DNA of 33,697 nt from Alphaproteobacteria bacterium (lineage in GTDB: Bacteria; Pseudomonadota; Alphaproteobacteria; Micropepsales; Micropepsaceae), in NCBI GenBank assembly GCA_021413465.1, contig JAIOQG010000087.1, forward strand, positions 1-33,697, in the 5' to 3' direction. Position numbers and translations under genes: made by a program. A model generated the notes under the pieces. The model had not been told where the DNA came from and ran no database searches. It saw only the letters and a program-made list of their open reading frames with translations. Below, in pieces: positions 1-9,771 of the stretch. Position 1 is the first letter of the stretch, and each line of letters begins with the position of its first letter.

Positions 1-433
1 GGTGCCGCTTGTGGGGACACGATGGGCCGCGATATCGCCCGGATTGCGATGCCATTGGGGTGTTGTTGCGACGATTTAGGCGGATTGATGTTCGCGCGTA
101 GCCGGCGTCACGTCGATGACGAGATTGTCATGGAGGCGTGATCGCATCAGACGGCGCCGCCGATGAAGTCGCGATCCGGCTTGACCGGTGCGGCGATGGT
201 GAGTACTTTGACCGACCTCGAAACGTCAGCCAGAGGAGAAATGAAAATGATTGTCGCTATTTCCCCGCGGGCTGGCCGCGCGCAGGTTTGCGTCTAAAGA
301 TCTTGTTCGGGTGCGGTTAGCGCCTGCGGTCTTTTCCCCTTCCTTTCCGTCCAGCCCATTTTCGTCTGCCCGGCCGGCGCTCGTTTGCGCCGCGTGCGGG
401 TCGTCATTCCTATCTCTTGGGACGATTACGGCT

Positions 434-1507
434 GTGAAGCACAAATATGACGCTCCGTCGGCGGAGCCATTGACGTTGAAGGATTTCGGTTGGAGCGCGC
501 ATTTTCAGGCGCAGCTTGGCGACGACGATGCGGAGGCGATGCCGCTGCGGGTCGTGGCGGTGCATCGCGATGCGCTTGAGGTGGCGGGTCCGGGCTTTGA
601 GGGGCGTGTTGCGCCGCTGGCGCCGGACGACGACGGCGACGTGGCGACGGTGGGCGATTGGCTGCTGGCCGAGGCCGCGACGCAGCGGCCGGTGCGGTTG
701 CTTGAGCGGCGCAGCGTCTTCAAGCGCAAGAGTGCCGGTACCGGGCGGCGGGTGCAGTTGATTGCGGCCAATGTCGATACGCTGATCTTGGTGACGTCGG
801 CCAATCAGGATTTCAACCCGGCGCGGCTGGAGCGGTATTTGGCGCTGGCGCGCGAGGCGGAGGTTGCGCCTTTGGTCGTCATCACCAAAGCCGATCTGGC
901 GGGCGACGTCGCGGACTATGTGTCGGCGGCGCGCGGGTTGATGCCGGGCCTTCTGGTCGAGGCGCTGGACGCGCGCGGCGGCGAGGCCGGTCGTGTGCTG
1001 GCACCGTGGCTGGCGCGCGGGCAGACGCTGGCTTTGCTCGGCTCATCGGGCGTGGGCAAGTCGACGTTGGTCAACACGTTGTCGGGGCAAGCGCTGCAAG
1101 CGACGCTCGGCATTCGCGAGGACGACGCCAAGGGGCGCCACACCACAACCGGCCGTTCGCTGCACCGGTTGACCTGCGGTGCGTGGTTGATGGACACGCC
1201 GGGCATGCGCGAGTTGCAATTGATCGACGCGGCCGGCGGCATCGACGAGGTGTTCGAAGATGTGACGCAGCTGTTTACCGCGTGCAGATTTAGCGATTGC
1301 ACGCACGCAAACGAGCCAGGTTGCGCGGTGCAAGCGGCGCTGGCGTCGGGCGCGCTCGATGGGGAGCGGTTGAAGCGCTATCAGAAGCTGTTGCGCGAGG
1401 AACGTCATAATTCCGAGAGCATCGCCGATGCGCGGGCACGATCGCGCAAGTTCGGCAAGATGGCAAAGGGCGTGTTTGCGCAGAAGCTGAAGCAGCGGGA
1501 GTTTTAG
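434..1507 (+). CDS. rsgA: Ribosome small subunit-dependent GTPase A (RsgA/YjeQ), copy 1; GTG start at 434 preferred over the longer ORF at 251
   Basis: Circularly permuted G motifs in order: TKAD (G4), GSSGVGKSTLVN (G1), GRHTTTGRSL (G2), DTPGMRE (G3). C-terminal zinc motif CRFSDCTHANEPGC. Confidence 0.9.
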   Translation: MKHKYDAPSAEPLTLKDFGWSAHFQAQLGDDDAEAMPLRVVAVHRDALEVAGPGFEGRVAPLAPDDDGDVATVGDWLLAEAATQRPVRLLERRSVFKRKSAGTGRRVQLIAANVDTLILVTSANQDFNPARLERYLALAREAEVAPLVVITKADLAGDVADYVSAARGLMPGLLVEALDARGGEAGRVLAPWLARGQTLALLGSSGVGKSTLVNTLSGQALQATLGIREDDAKGRHTTTGRSLHRLTCGAWLMDTPGMRELQLIDAAGGIDEVFEDVTQLFTACRFSDCTHANEPGCAVQAALASGALDGERLKRYQKLLREERHNSESIADARARSRKFGKMAKGVFAQKLKQREF

Positions 1508-1574
1508 CGTTGTCGTTGACCCGACGCGTGGTGAGGCCTAGCTTCGCGCACCCTCGCTAAGGACGCATCTGGTT

Positions 1575-2603
1575 TTGGCAAGCACGAACGATTCGGCGCT
1601 CGACGGACTGACATTGGACGACTATGGCTGGAGTCCGCATTTCGCGGGCCAGCTGAGTGACGCAGATGCGGGCACCCTGCCCGTGCGCGTTATGGCGGTG
1701 CATCGCGATGCGCTGGATGTCGCGGGACCCGAATTCGAGGGACGCATTGCGGGTCTGGCGCGGCGCGACGACGGCCAGACCGCGACGGTCGGCGATTGGT
1801 TGTTGATCGACGGCGCGCGGCGGGCGGTGCGCCTGCTCGAGCGTTGCAGTTTGTTCACGCGCAAGAGTGCCGGCACGGCGCGCCGCGTGCAGTTGATCGC
1901 GGCAAACATCGACACGATGTTGTTGCTGACCTCCGCCAATCAGGATTTCAACCTGGCGCGGCTTGAGCGGTTTTTGGCTTTGGCGTCCGAAGCGCACGTT
2001 ACGCCCGTCGTTTTAATCACGAAGGCCGATCTGGCCGAGGATGTTGCGCCCTATATCGCATCGGTGCGGCGGTTGATGCCGGGCATCGCGGTCGAGGCGT
2101 TCGACGCGCGCAGCGCGGATGCGGCCGTGCAATTGAAGCCTTGGTTCGGGCGCGGCAAAACGCTGGTGCTGCTCGGGTCTTCGGGGGTCGGCAAGTCGAC
2201 CCTGGTCAACAGTTTGATGGGCCGCCTGCTGCAGGAAACGCAAAGCGTGCGCGGCGACGACGATAAGGGGCGGCACACGACGTCGGGGCGCTCGTTGCAC
2301 CGGTTGCCCAACGGCGCCTGGCTCATCGATACGCCAGGCATCCGCGAGCTGCAGCTGATCGATGCGGCGCAAGGGGTGGACGAGGTGTTCGAAGACGTGG
2401 CTTTGCTGGCCGCTGGCTGCCGGTTCAGCAACTGCACACATGAAAGCGAACCCGGTTGCGCGGTTCAGGCGGCGCTGGCCGACGGCACGCTCGATGCGCC
2501 GCGGCTCAAGCGGTTTCAAAAGCTACAAGCGGAAGAGCGGCAGAATACGAACGCCGTTGCGCGCGCCAAACGACCCGGGCGCCTGGCGAAGCGCGAGCGC
2601 TGA
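1575..2603 (+). CDS. RsgA-like GTPase, copy 2 (tandem paralog)
   Basis: Co-linear with copy 1: TKAD, GSSGVGKSTLVN, GRHTTSGRSL, DTPGIRE, CRFSNCTHESEPGC. TTG start. Confidence 0.88.
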   Translation: MASTNDSALDGLTLDDYGWSPHFAGQLSDADAGTLPVRVMAVHRDALDVAGPEFEGRIAGLARRDDGQTATVGDWLLIDGARRAVRLLERCSLFTRKSAGTARRVQLIAANIDTMLLLTSANQDFNLARLERFLALASEAHVTPVVLITKADLAEDVAPYIASVRRLMPGIAVEAFDARSADAAVQLKPWFGRGKTLVLLGSSGVGKSTLVNSLMGRLLQETQSVRGDDDKGRHTTSGRSLHRLPNGAWLIDTPGIRELQLIDAAQGVDEVFEDVALLAAGCRFSNCTHESEPGCAVQAALADGTLDAPRLKRFQKLQAEERQNTNAVARAKRPGRLAKRER

Positions 2604-2697
2604 AATACCGCAATTGCGCCATTGGGGCTGCGCTACACAATCGCGCCGGGGTCGGCTAGCCTTGCGCACAAGAACACTTTGATCGGGGAAACGGTTT

Positions 2698-4716
2698 ATG
2701 GGCTCTTTCTTACGCGGACTTGGCATCGGCGTTGTCGCGACGGCGCTGTTGCTGGGCGGATTTGCTTACATGTTTCGTGGCGTGCTGCCGATGATTTTGG
2801 GGGCGCCGGCGCCTAGCATTCCGAAAGATGTGGTGGCTGAGGCGACGACATCCACCAAAGAAGCGCGCGAGAAAATCCTCAAAGAGCTGCCGTTCTCGAA
2901 CAAGCAGGATTTCGACTTCGCGGCGCGCGGGTTTATCGCGACGCGCGAGGATCCGAAAATCACGGGTGAGAACGGCAAGCTTGTGTTCGACCTTGCTTCG
3001 TACGACTTCCTGAAAGGCGACGCGCCAGAGAGCGCGAACCCAAGCCTGTGGCGCCAGGCGCAGCTAATCACCAAGCACGGGCTCTACAAGGTCGCCGAAC
3101 GCATCTATCAAGTGCGCGGATTCGATGTTTCCACAGTGTCGTTCATCGTCACCGATAAGGGCTACATCGTCGTCGATCCGCTGACCACGGTCGAGGTGGC
3201 GAAGGCGGCTCTGGACCTCGTCAAGAAGCATGTCGGCGACAAGCCCGTCGTCGCGGTCGTCTATTCGCACAGCCATGGCGACCATTTTGGCGGCGTGGCC
3301 GGCGTCACGACCGAAGAGGACGTAAAGGCCGGGCGCGTCAAGATCATTGCGCCGGAAGGTTTTATGGAACATGCGATCTCCGAGAACGTGATCGCGGGGC
3401 CTGCCATGACGCGGCGCGCGCGTTTCCAATTCGGTACGACATTGCCGCGCGGCGTCGAGGGCGAGATGACGTCGGGGCTTGGGCCTGGGATTTCGGCGGG
3501 CTCGATCTCGCTGATCGCGCCGACGGACATCATCTCGAAGACCGGCACCGAAATGACGGTCGACGGCGTGACGATGGTGTTTCAGGTGACGCCGGGCACG
3601 GAAGCGCCGGCAGAGATGAATTTCCATCTGCCGCAGATGCGCGCGTTGTTCATGGCGGAGAACGCGAATGCGACCATGCACAATCTGCTGCCGGCGCGCG
3701 GCGCGTTGGTGCGCAACGCGAAGGATTGGGCGGACTATCTGACGCAAGCGATCCGGCTCTATGGCGACCAAAGCGACGTGATGTTCGCCGCGCACGGCAT
3801 TCCGCGGTTCGGCACGGACGTGATCAAGGACTTTTTGTCCAAACATCGCGACGCGTACAAGTATCTGCACGATCAGACGGTGCGGTTGATGAATAACGGG
3901 CTGACGGGCGTGGAGATCGCCGAGCAGCTGCAGCTGCCCGATGTGCTGGCGCACGAGTGGTACAATCGCGGCTATTACGGCACGATGAGCCATAACACCA
4001 AGGCCGTGTATCAGCGTTACATGGGCTGGTACGACGCCAATCCGTCGTCGTTGAATGCTCTGCCGCCGGTGGCTGCGGGCACACATTATGTAGAGGCGAT
4101 GGGCGGCGCGGATGCCGTGATCGCGAAAGCCGATGCGGCGGCGAAAGCGGGCGAATATCGCTGGGCGGCGATGCTGCTCAATCATGTCGTGTTCGCGGAC
4201 GCAGGCAATACGAAGGCAAAGGAGATGCTCGCCGACGATTACACGCAGCTCGGCTATCGCGCGGAAGCCGGTACGTGGCGCAACATCTATCTGACCGGCG
4301 CGCAGGAACTGCGCCACGGCGTGGTCGATGCCGGCATTCAGCGTTTCAGCGCAGCACTCGTGCGGGCCACACCGACGACCATGATGCTCGACTTCGCGGC
4401 GGTGCGCTTCAATGCGGAACGCGCGACTGGCAAGGCGTTGAAGATCAATATCGTGCTCAGCGACGTCAACGAAAAGCATTTGATCACGGTCGAGAACGGC
4501 GTCTTCATCCACGAAGAGGGGATCGTCGACGACAAGGCGGACGCGACGGCGATGATGAAGCGCTCCGATTTGTTGGAGACGTTGCTCGCGGGCGTGCCGT
4601 TGACGTTGAAGACCGCGACTGGGGCAGTGAAGGTTTCGGGCAAGAGCGACGCGTATGCGGAACTCGTCGGGTTGATCGATCCGGTGCAGGCGAACTTCAA
4701 TGTGGTGACGCCTTAG
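2698..4716 (+). CDS. Alkyl/aryl-sulfatase, SdsA1/BDS1-like (metallo-beta-lactamase fold plus C-terminal SCP2-like domain), N-terminal membrane/signal segment
   Basis: Zinc motif HSHGDHFGG; GYIVVDPLTTVEVAKAAL; AENANATMHNLLPARGALVRNAKDWADYL; C-terminal SCP2-like region. Confidence 0.88.
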   Translation: MGSFLRGLGIGVVATALLLGGFAYMFRGVLPMILGAPAPSIPKDVVAEATTSTKEAREKILKELPFSNKQDFDFAARGFIATREDPKITGENGKLVFDLASYDFLKGDAPESANPSLWRQAQLITKHGLYKVAERIYQVRGFDVSTVSFIVTDKGYIVVDPLTTVEVAKAALDLVKKHVGDKPVVAVVYSHSHGDHFGGVAGVTTEEDVKAGRVKIIAPEGFMEHAISENVIAGPAMTRRARFQFGTTLPRGVEGEMTSGLGPGISAGSISLIAPTDIISKTGTEMTVDGVTMVFQVTPGTEAPAEMNFHLPQMRALFMAENANATMHNLLPARGALVRNAKDWADYLTQAIRLYGDQSDVMFAAHGIPRFGTDVIKDFLSKHRDAYKYLHDQTVRLMNNGLTGVEIAEQLQLPDVLAHEWYNRGYYGTMSHNTKAVYQRYMGWYDANPSSLNALPPVAAGTHYVEAMGGADAVIAKADAAAKAGEYRWAAMLLNHVVFADAGNTKAKEMLADDYTQLGYRAEAGTWRNIYLTGAQELRHGVVDAGIQRFSAALVRATPTTMMLDFAAVRFNAERATGKALKINIVLSDVNEKHLITVENGVFIHEEGIVDDKADATAMMKRSDLLETLLAGVPLTLKTATGAVKVSGKSDAYAELVGLIDPVQANFNVVTP

Positions 4717-4725
4717 GGTGCGCGC

Positions 4726-5064
4726 ATGATAGCTGTGGCGTCGTTTCGCAAGCTCGCTTTGTCGTTGCCCGATGCGACGGAGGCGCCGCATTTCGAGTTG
4801 GCGTCCTTTCGCGCCAAGGGCAAGATCTTTTCGACTCTGTCGGAGAAAGAGCAGCGGGCGATGGTGAAGTTGACGCCGGAGCAGCAGGAGATGATGACCG
4901 CGGCGGAGCCAGCGATCTTCCAGCGCATTCCCAATGCTTGGGGCGACAAGGGCGCGACGTGGTTGCACTTGAAGAAAGCCGACCGCAAGGCGGTGGAGAG
5001 TGCGCTCAAGACCGCGCACGCCAACGTCACGGTCAAAAAAGCGGCAGCCAAACGCCGTGGTTGA
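4726..5064 (+). CDS. MmcQ/YjbR family protein
   Basis: FRKLALSLPDATEAPHFELASFRAKGKIFSTL... followed by WGDKGATWLHL, typical of YjbR-like proteins. Confidence 0.8.
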   Translation: MIAVASFRKLALSLPDATEAPHFELASFRAKGKIFSTLSEKEQRAMVKLTPEQQEMMTAAEPAIFQRIPNAWGDKGATWLHLKKADRKAVESALKTAHANVTVKKAAAKRRG

Positions 5065-5719
5065 GCCGCTGATTCTTGCTACGGGTTTTTCCGTCTTTCC
5101 GGGCGCGCCGGAGAATCCGACCGCGTGGGCGATGGAGGAGATCGAGGGTTCGGGATGGCAACCGTCGGGCGCCCGCCTTGTCACGCGCACGCTGCCGGTT
5201 AAGTTCGATCTTTGGGAACGTGAGTTTTCACCACTGCTCGCCGAGCGTAATCCGGACGCCGTGATCTCGTTCGGCTTGAGCGCCAAGGCGACCGGCATCA
5301 CGCTTGAATCCACGGCGCGAAACGCCGTTGCCACGGACCGGCCGGACTTTACCGGCGCGTGTTCGCGCAGCGCTTGCGTCAACGACACGGGGCCCGATGT
5401 GTTGCCGACGCGCTTGCCGCTGAGTGCGATTTCGAATGCGCTGCGGGCACGGGACATTCCCATGGCGCGCTCGGACAGTGCGGGCGATTACTTGTGCAAC
5501 CTGTTGTTCTACCGGTTGATGGAGCATGCGGGAGCCGGCGGCGCGCGGGTCGCGGGATTTATTCATGTGCCCTATATCGATGTGCAGGCCCGGCGCTTGA
5601 TTGCGGCCGGTGCGATCGCGGATGGCGTGTTTACGCTGAGCGAGAAACAGTTGTTGGAAGCGGTGCAAACGATCATCGAGGTTTGCGCGACGGCGCTTCG
5701 TGATACTAGAGTTGCGTGA
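5057..5719 (+). CDS. pcp: Pyroglutamyl-peptidase I (peptidase C15)
   Basis: LATGFSVFPGAPENPT; ESTARN (Glu), SAGDYLCN (Cys), GFIHVPY (His) catalytic motifs. GTG start at 5057 overlaps the upstream stop by 8 nt. Confidence 0.85.
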   Translation: MVEPLILATGFSVFPGAPENPTAWAMEEIEGSGWQPSGARLVTRTLPVKFDLWEREFSPLLAERNPDAVISFGLSAKATGITLESTARNAVATDRPDFTGACSRSACVNDTGPDVLPTRLPLSAISNALRARDIPMARSDSAGDYLCNLLFYRLMEHAGAGGARVAGFIHVPYIDVQARRLIAAGAIADGVFTLSEKQLLEAVQTIIEVCATALRDTRVA

Positions 5720-5753
5720 TGTCTTGCCCCTACGAGCCGGGAGTTCGATTACG

Positions 5754-6371
5754 ATGACGATGCTGAAGACGATTGCGATCTCGTTTGTGTCCGCGAGCGC
5801 GCTGGCCTTTGCAGCCGCGGCGGCGGACAGCGGCGGGCCTTTGAGCATCCCCGTCAATGTGAAGCTGCCGGACCTCAAGCCCTTGGTGTCGCCGTGCGCC
5901 GATCCGGCAGCCGACCGCTTCCTTGAAATCGATATCTCGCAACGGCCGCCTGCCGGCGCCACGCGCGTGCAGCGACTTAGCGCGTGGGTGACGCCGGACG
6001 GCGTGTTCCACTGGCCGTTCGTGATGCGCGTGCGCAATATCGGCGATCAGCCCTTCATGGGCAAACCCATGTTGCAATCGGCCATCGTGATCGAAGACGA
6101 ATTTGCGGGGAAGACCAGAGGCAAAGTGGCCGGCGAAACGAAGTTCGACCGGATCCCGGCGCATAGCAGCGTTGCCGTGCGTTTCGAGTTCACCGCGCCG
6201 GTCGAGGTCGTCCGAAAGGCGACGTTCCACCGCATCTATACGCTGTCGCTCAAATACGACGAGCTAAGCGACGCGATCGTCACCGGAAAGAACGGCGACT
6301 GCGATCTGCAAAACAATAGTTTTGCGATAGAGTTCGACGGCAGCCGCAAGGGTTGGATTTTCGCGAAGTGA
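5754..6371 (+). CDS. Hypothetical secreted protein
   Basis: ORF with an N-terminal signal peptide-like segment (MTMLKTIAISFVSASALAFAAAAADS); no family recognised. Confidence 0.6.
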   Translation: MTMLKTIAISFVSASALAFAAAAADSGGPLSIPVNVKLPDLKPLVSPCADPAADRFLEIDISQRPPAGATRVQRLSAWVTPDGVFHWPFVMRVRNIGDQPFMGKPMLQSAIVIEDEFAGKTRGKVAGETKFDRIPAHSSVAVRFEFTAPVEVVRKATFHRIYTLSLKYDELSDAIVTGKNGDCDLQNNSFAIEFDGSRKGWIFAK

Positions 6372-6379
6372 GTTTGCCT

Positions 6380-7156
6380 TCACCCCAGATAGCCCAACGC
6401 CGTCACAAGCTCGTCGGGTTGCTCCAACGTCACCATGTGGCCGGCTTTGGGAATGATCGTCAGCTGCGCGCCCTTGATCGCTTGTCTGAACGCCTCGCCA
6501 TAGACGGGCGGGATGAGTTTGTCGCTGGCGCCCCAAACGATGTGGGTTTTGGCTTTGATGCGATAGAGGCGTTCGCTCAAGCCGCGTTCGGGGATGGGAA
6601 ACAGGATTTTTCCGGCCATGCCCATTTGGCGTGCGTTCATCACCAAGAAGCCCTTGAGCCATTCGGGATCGTTTAACGCGACGCCCGCCGTCATCAGTTT
6701 CGTGCCCATTTCCACGTCGTGGAAGAGATAGGGCGGCATCTCGTAAGGGAGCATCGCGAATAGATCGGGGATCGGGTGTTTTTCGAGCCAGAGGCCCGCC
6801 GGACAAACGAGGACCAGCTTCGCGAAATCGTTGTGCGCGATCGCGGCCATTTCGGCAGCGATCATGCCGCCCATGGAATGACCGGTGAGGATAGGGTCTT
6901 TCAGGCCGAGCGCTTCGACCACGTCGAGCGTGTGGAGCGTGAAGTCGAGCATGTCGCGCATGGCGCCGCATTCCTGACTGTCGCCGTAGCCGGGCAGCAG
7001 CGGCGCGTAGACGTGGAATTTCTGCGCGAGCTTAGCGAGGAAGGGATCGGCGGGAAGAATGCCGCCGGCGCCGTGCAAATAGACGAGCGGTTTGCCCTTG
7101 CCGCCTTCGTAGTAGCGAACCGGGACGCGCGGGGTTTGGATTGTTTTGAGTTCCAT
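6380..7156 (-). CDS. Alpha/beta hydrolase
   Basis: VYLHGAGG oxyanion motif, GHSMGGM nucleophile elbow, GKAGHMVTLEQPDE region carrying the catalytic His. Start at MELKTIQ. Confidence 0.85.
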   Translation of the reverse strand: MELKTIQTPRVPVRYYEGGKGKPLVYLHGAGGILPADPFLAKLAQKFHVYAPLLPGYGDSQECGAMRDMLDFTLHTLDVVEALGLKDPILTGHSMGGMIAAEMAAIAHNDFAKLVLVCPAGLWLEKHPIPDLFAMLPYEMPPYLFHDVEMGTKLMTAGVALNDPEWLKGFLVMNARQMGMAGKILFPIPERGLSERLYRIKAKTHIVWGASDKLIPPVYGEAFRQAIKGAQLTIIPKAGHMVTLEQPDELVTALGYLG

Positions 7157-7166
7157 GATCTCCCCC

Positions 7167-8429
7167 TTACGCGCGGGCCAAGCGCGCGGCGTCATCGGCG
7201 CGCGGCAGGCTTCCGGGTTTGACTTGCGCCTGCATCGGTTTGCACCAGAAGCGGCCGTCGTCGGCGAATTCGGGATAGAGGTGGCGCAGTTTCGGCATGA
7301 CTTTTTCCGCGAAGAGCTGCGTCGAGTACATCGCCTTTTCCTTGGGCATGTTGCCGACATGCATGAGGCAGAAGATGTTGCCGACGCGCAGGCCCTTGAT
7401 CAGTTCTTCCATGCGCTGGCGCACGGTTTCGGGGCTGCCGGCGATGACGTGGCCGCCGTCGATGAGATCTTTCCACGTCAGGTGCGCGTAACCGTCGATC
7501 GGCGGCGCATATTGCGACAGGGCGCCGGTTTGGATCGTCTTGATCGTGCGATAGCCGGGCGCGTCGGCGAAGCCCGCATAGACGTGCAGGCAGCGATTGT
7601 AGAAATAGAGCACGTGTTCGCTGTAGAGACGCTCGGCCTCTTCGTCGGTGTCGGCGACGCAGATCGTTTGCGCGAAGCCGGCGCGGTAGGGCGAGGTGTC
7701 GGGGGCGTTACGCTGGGCCACGCGGTCCCAATAGCCCTGCATCAACGCCTTGCCGCGAATGTAGCCGGAGAACGAGAGGTAGGAATAAGAATAGGTGTTG
7801 TCGATGCAGAAATCGTAGGTCTCGACCGAGCCGCCGCCGGGGATGTGGATCGGCGGGTTCGGCTTTTGGATGGGCCGCGGCCAAATATTGACGTGGCGCA
7901 GTTTGTTGTAGCGGCCGTTAAAGGCGAACGGGTCCGGGTTGTGCCAGGCCTGCATAATCAGATCGTGGGCTTCGAGGTATTTTTCGCGCGTCAGCGCCGG
8001 GATTTGGCCGTAGCAATAGTTCGTGTCCATCGACGTGCCGACGGGGAAGCCCGCCACGAGGCGGCCGCCCGAGATGCAGTCAAGCATCGCGAATTCTTCG
8101 GCGACGCGGACGGGCGGATTGTAGAGCGCGATCGAATTGCCGAGAACGACGAGGCCCACATCTTTGGTTCGGCGCGCGAGGCCGGCCGCGATGATGTTGG
8201 GCGACGGCATGATGCCATAGCCGTTCTGATGATGCTCGTTGACGCCGATGCCGTCGAAGCCGAGCGTTCCGGCATATTCGAGCAGGTCCATGTAGGTGTT
8301 GTAGACCTCATGGCTTTTCTCGGCATCGAACAGGCGCGAGTCGATGTCGACCCAAACCGAGCGATGCTTCTCGCGGAAGTCGTCGGGCAGATGAGGCCAC
8401 GGCATCAAGTTGAACCAGGTGAACTTCAT
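7167..8429 (-). CDS. LLM class (luciferase-like) flavin-dependent oxidoreductase
   Basis: LEYAGTLGFDGIGVNEHHQNGYGIMPSPNIIAAGLARRTKDVGLVVLGNSIALYNPPVRVAEEFAMLDCISGGRLVAGFPVG, characteristic of the family. Confidence 0.9.
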   Translation of the reverse strand: MKFTWFNLMPWPHLPDDFREKHRSVWVDIDSRLFDAEKSHEVYNTYMDLLEYAGTLGFDGIGVNEHHQNGYGIMPSPNIIAAGLARRTKDVGLVVLGNSIALYNPPVRVAEEFAMLDCISGGRLVAGFPVGTSMDTNYCYGQIPALTREKYLEAHDLIMQAWHNPDPFAFNGRYNKLRHVNIWPRPIQKPNPPIHIPGGGSVETYDFCIDNTYSYSYLSFSGYIRGKALMQGYWDRVAQRNAPDTSPYRAGFAQTICVADTDEEAERLYSEHVLYFYNRCLHVYAGFADAPGYRTIKTIQTGALSQYAPPIDGYAHLTWKDLIDGGHVIAGSPETVRQRMEELIKGLRVGNIFCLMHVGNMPKEKAMYSTQLFAEKVMPKLRHLYPEFADDGRFWCKPMQAQVKPGSLPRADDAARLARA

Positions 8430-8472
8430 GCGCGTTCCTCCCGGGCGACGTGGCCCACACTGTCGATTGCGG

Positions 8473-9768
8473 TTATTTGATTTTGTAGCGCACCGGCATC
8501 TTTTTCGGGCCGTTGACGAAATTCGCGGCCGATAGACGGGGTTCGCCGTTGAATTCGATCGATTCCAGACGCGGGATCAGTTCGTCGAACAGCGCGCGCA
8601 TTTCCATTTTGGCGAGATGCTGGCCGATGCAGACATGGGCGCCGAAGCCGAACGACAGCAGCTTGTTCGGGCTGCGGTCGACTTTGAACTTGAACGGTTC
8701 GTCGAAGACTTCCTCGTCGCGGTTGCCCGACGGGTAGAGCAGCATCAGCCAATCGTCTTTTTTGATCGTTTGGCCGCGCAGTTCGTAGTCCGCCGTCGCC
8801 GAGCGCATAAAGTGGCGCACCGGCGTCGTCCAGCGGATTGCTTCGTCGACGAAGCCCGGCATCAGCGCCGGGTTGTCTTTCAGCTTCTTGAATTCGGCCG
8901 GATTGTCGATCAAGGCCCACATGCCGCCCGCGGTCGAGGCGCTGGTGGTGTCGTGACCGGCGGCGGCGAGGATGACGTAATAGGACATGGCGTTGAAGGG
9001 ATCGAGCGGTTGGCCGTCGATCTTGCCGTTGGCGATGACGCTCGCCACATCGTCGCGCGGATGGGCGCGGCGGTCTTCGGTGATGGCGTTGAAGTATTGG
9101 AAGAAATCCATCACGGTCGCCTGCAGCGAGGCGACGGCCTCGTCGCTCATCAGCGCGCCAAAGCCGCCGGGTGCATCGCCGGCGCGGCCAAGTTCGGGAT
9201 CGGTGGCGCCGAACAGTTCCTGCGTCAGTTTCAGCATGCGCGGCTCATCGGCTTCCGGCACGCCAAGGATGTCCATGATGACGCGCAGCGGATACCAGAC
9301 GGCGACGTCGGAGACGAAATCGCAGCTGCCGTCTTTTTCCGCCATGCGATCGACGTAGATCTTGGCCAGCTGGCGCAAGCGCGGTTCGAGCTTGCGCAAG
9401 TTTTGCGGCAGGAACCAAGATTGAGTCAGCACGCGATATTTCGAGTGGTCGGGCGGGTCCATCTGCACCAGCGACTTCACGAGATGCGGCGTGCCGGTGA
9501 TTTTCATCACCTGTTCGGTTGCGGCCTTGGTCGTGAACGTGGTCGATTTCACACCGTTCATGAACAGCGCGTTCTGCTTGCTGATGTCGAGAATGTCGGC
9601 GTGTTTCGACACCGCCCAAAAGGGCTCGCAACCTTCGACCTCGGCGATGGCGAGCGGGTAGTCCGCGCGCATTTTCGTAAAGGCGCCGTGGATGCGGCCT
9701 GCGTCCGCATGCGCCAACGGGTCGACGATCGTCAGCGCCAGGTCTGCCGGCAGATGCGGTGCGCTCAT
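8473..9768 (-). CDS. Cytochrome P450
   Basis: I-helix AAAGHDTTSAS, ExxR (DEAIR), heme loop FGFGAHVCIGQHLAKMEMR. Confidence 0.95.
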   Translation of the reverse strand: MSAPHLPADLALTIVDPLAHADAGRIHGAFTKMRADYPLAIAEVEGCEPFWAVSKHADILDISKQNALFMNGVKSTTFTTKAATEQVMKITGTPHLVKSLVQMDPPDHSKYRVLTQSWFLPQNLRKLEPRLRQLAKIYVDRMAEKDGSCDFVSDVAVWYPLRVIMDILGVPEADEPRMLKLTQELFGATDPELGRAGDAPGGFGALMSDEAVASLQATVMDFFQYFNAITEDRRAHPRDDVASVIANGKIDGQPLDPFNAMSYYVILAAAGHDTTSASTAGGMWALIDNPAEFKKLKDNPALMPGFVDEAIRWTTPVRHFMRSATADYELRGQTIKKDDWLMLLYPSGNRDEEVFDEPFKFKVDRSPNKLLSFGFGAHVCIGQHLAKMEMRALFDELIPRLESIEFNGEPRLSAANFVNGPKKMPVRYKIK

Positions 9769-9771
9769 CGT

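Noticed and set aside
1-141. Short open frame from the window edge (GAACGDTMGRDIARIAMPL...VMEA*)
   Set aside because: Too short and without recognisable motifs to decide whether it is the 3' end of a real gene.
3064-5463. 799-aa minus-strand ORF
   Set aside because: Antisense to the alkyl sulfatase, yjbR-like and pcp genes; Arg/His-rich low-quality translation typical of shadow ORFs in high-GC DNA.
7146-8480. 444-aa plus-strand ORF opposite the LLM oxidoreductase
   Set aside because: Shadow ORF with no family signature; the minus-strand gene is well supported.
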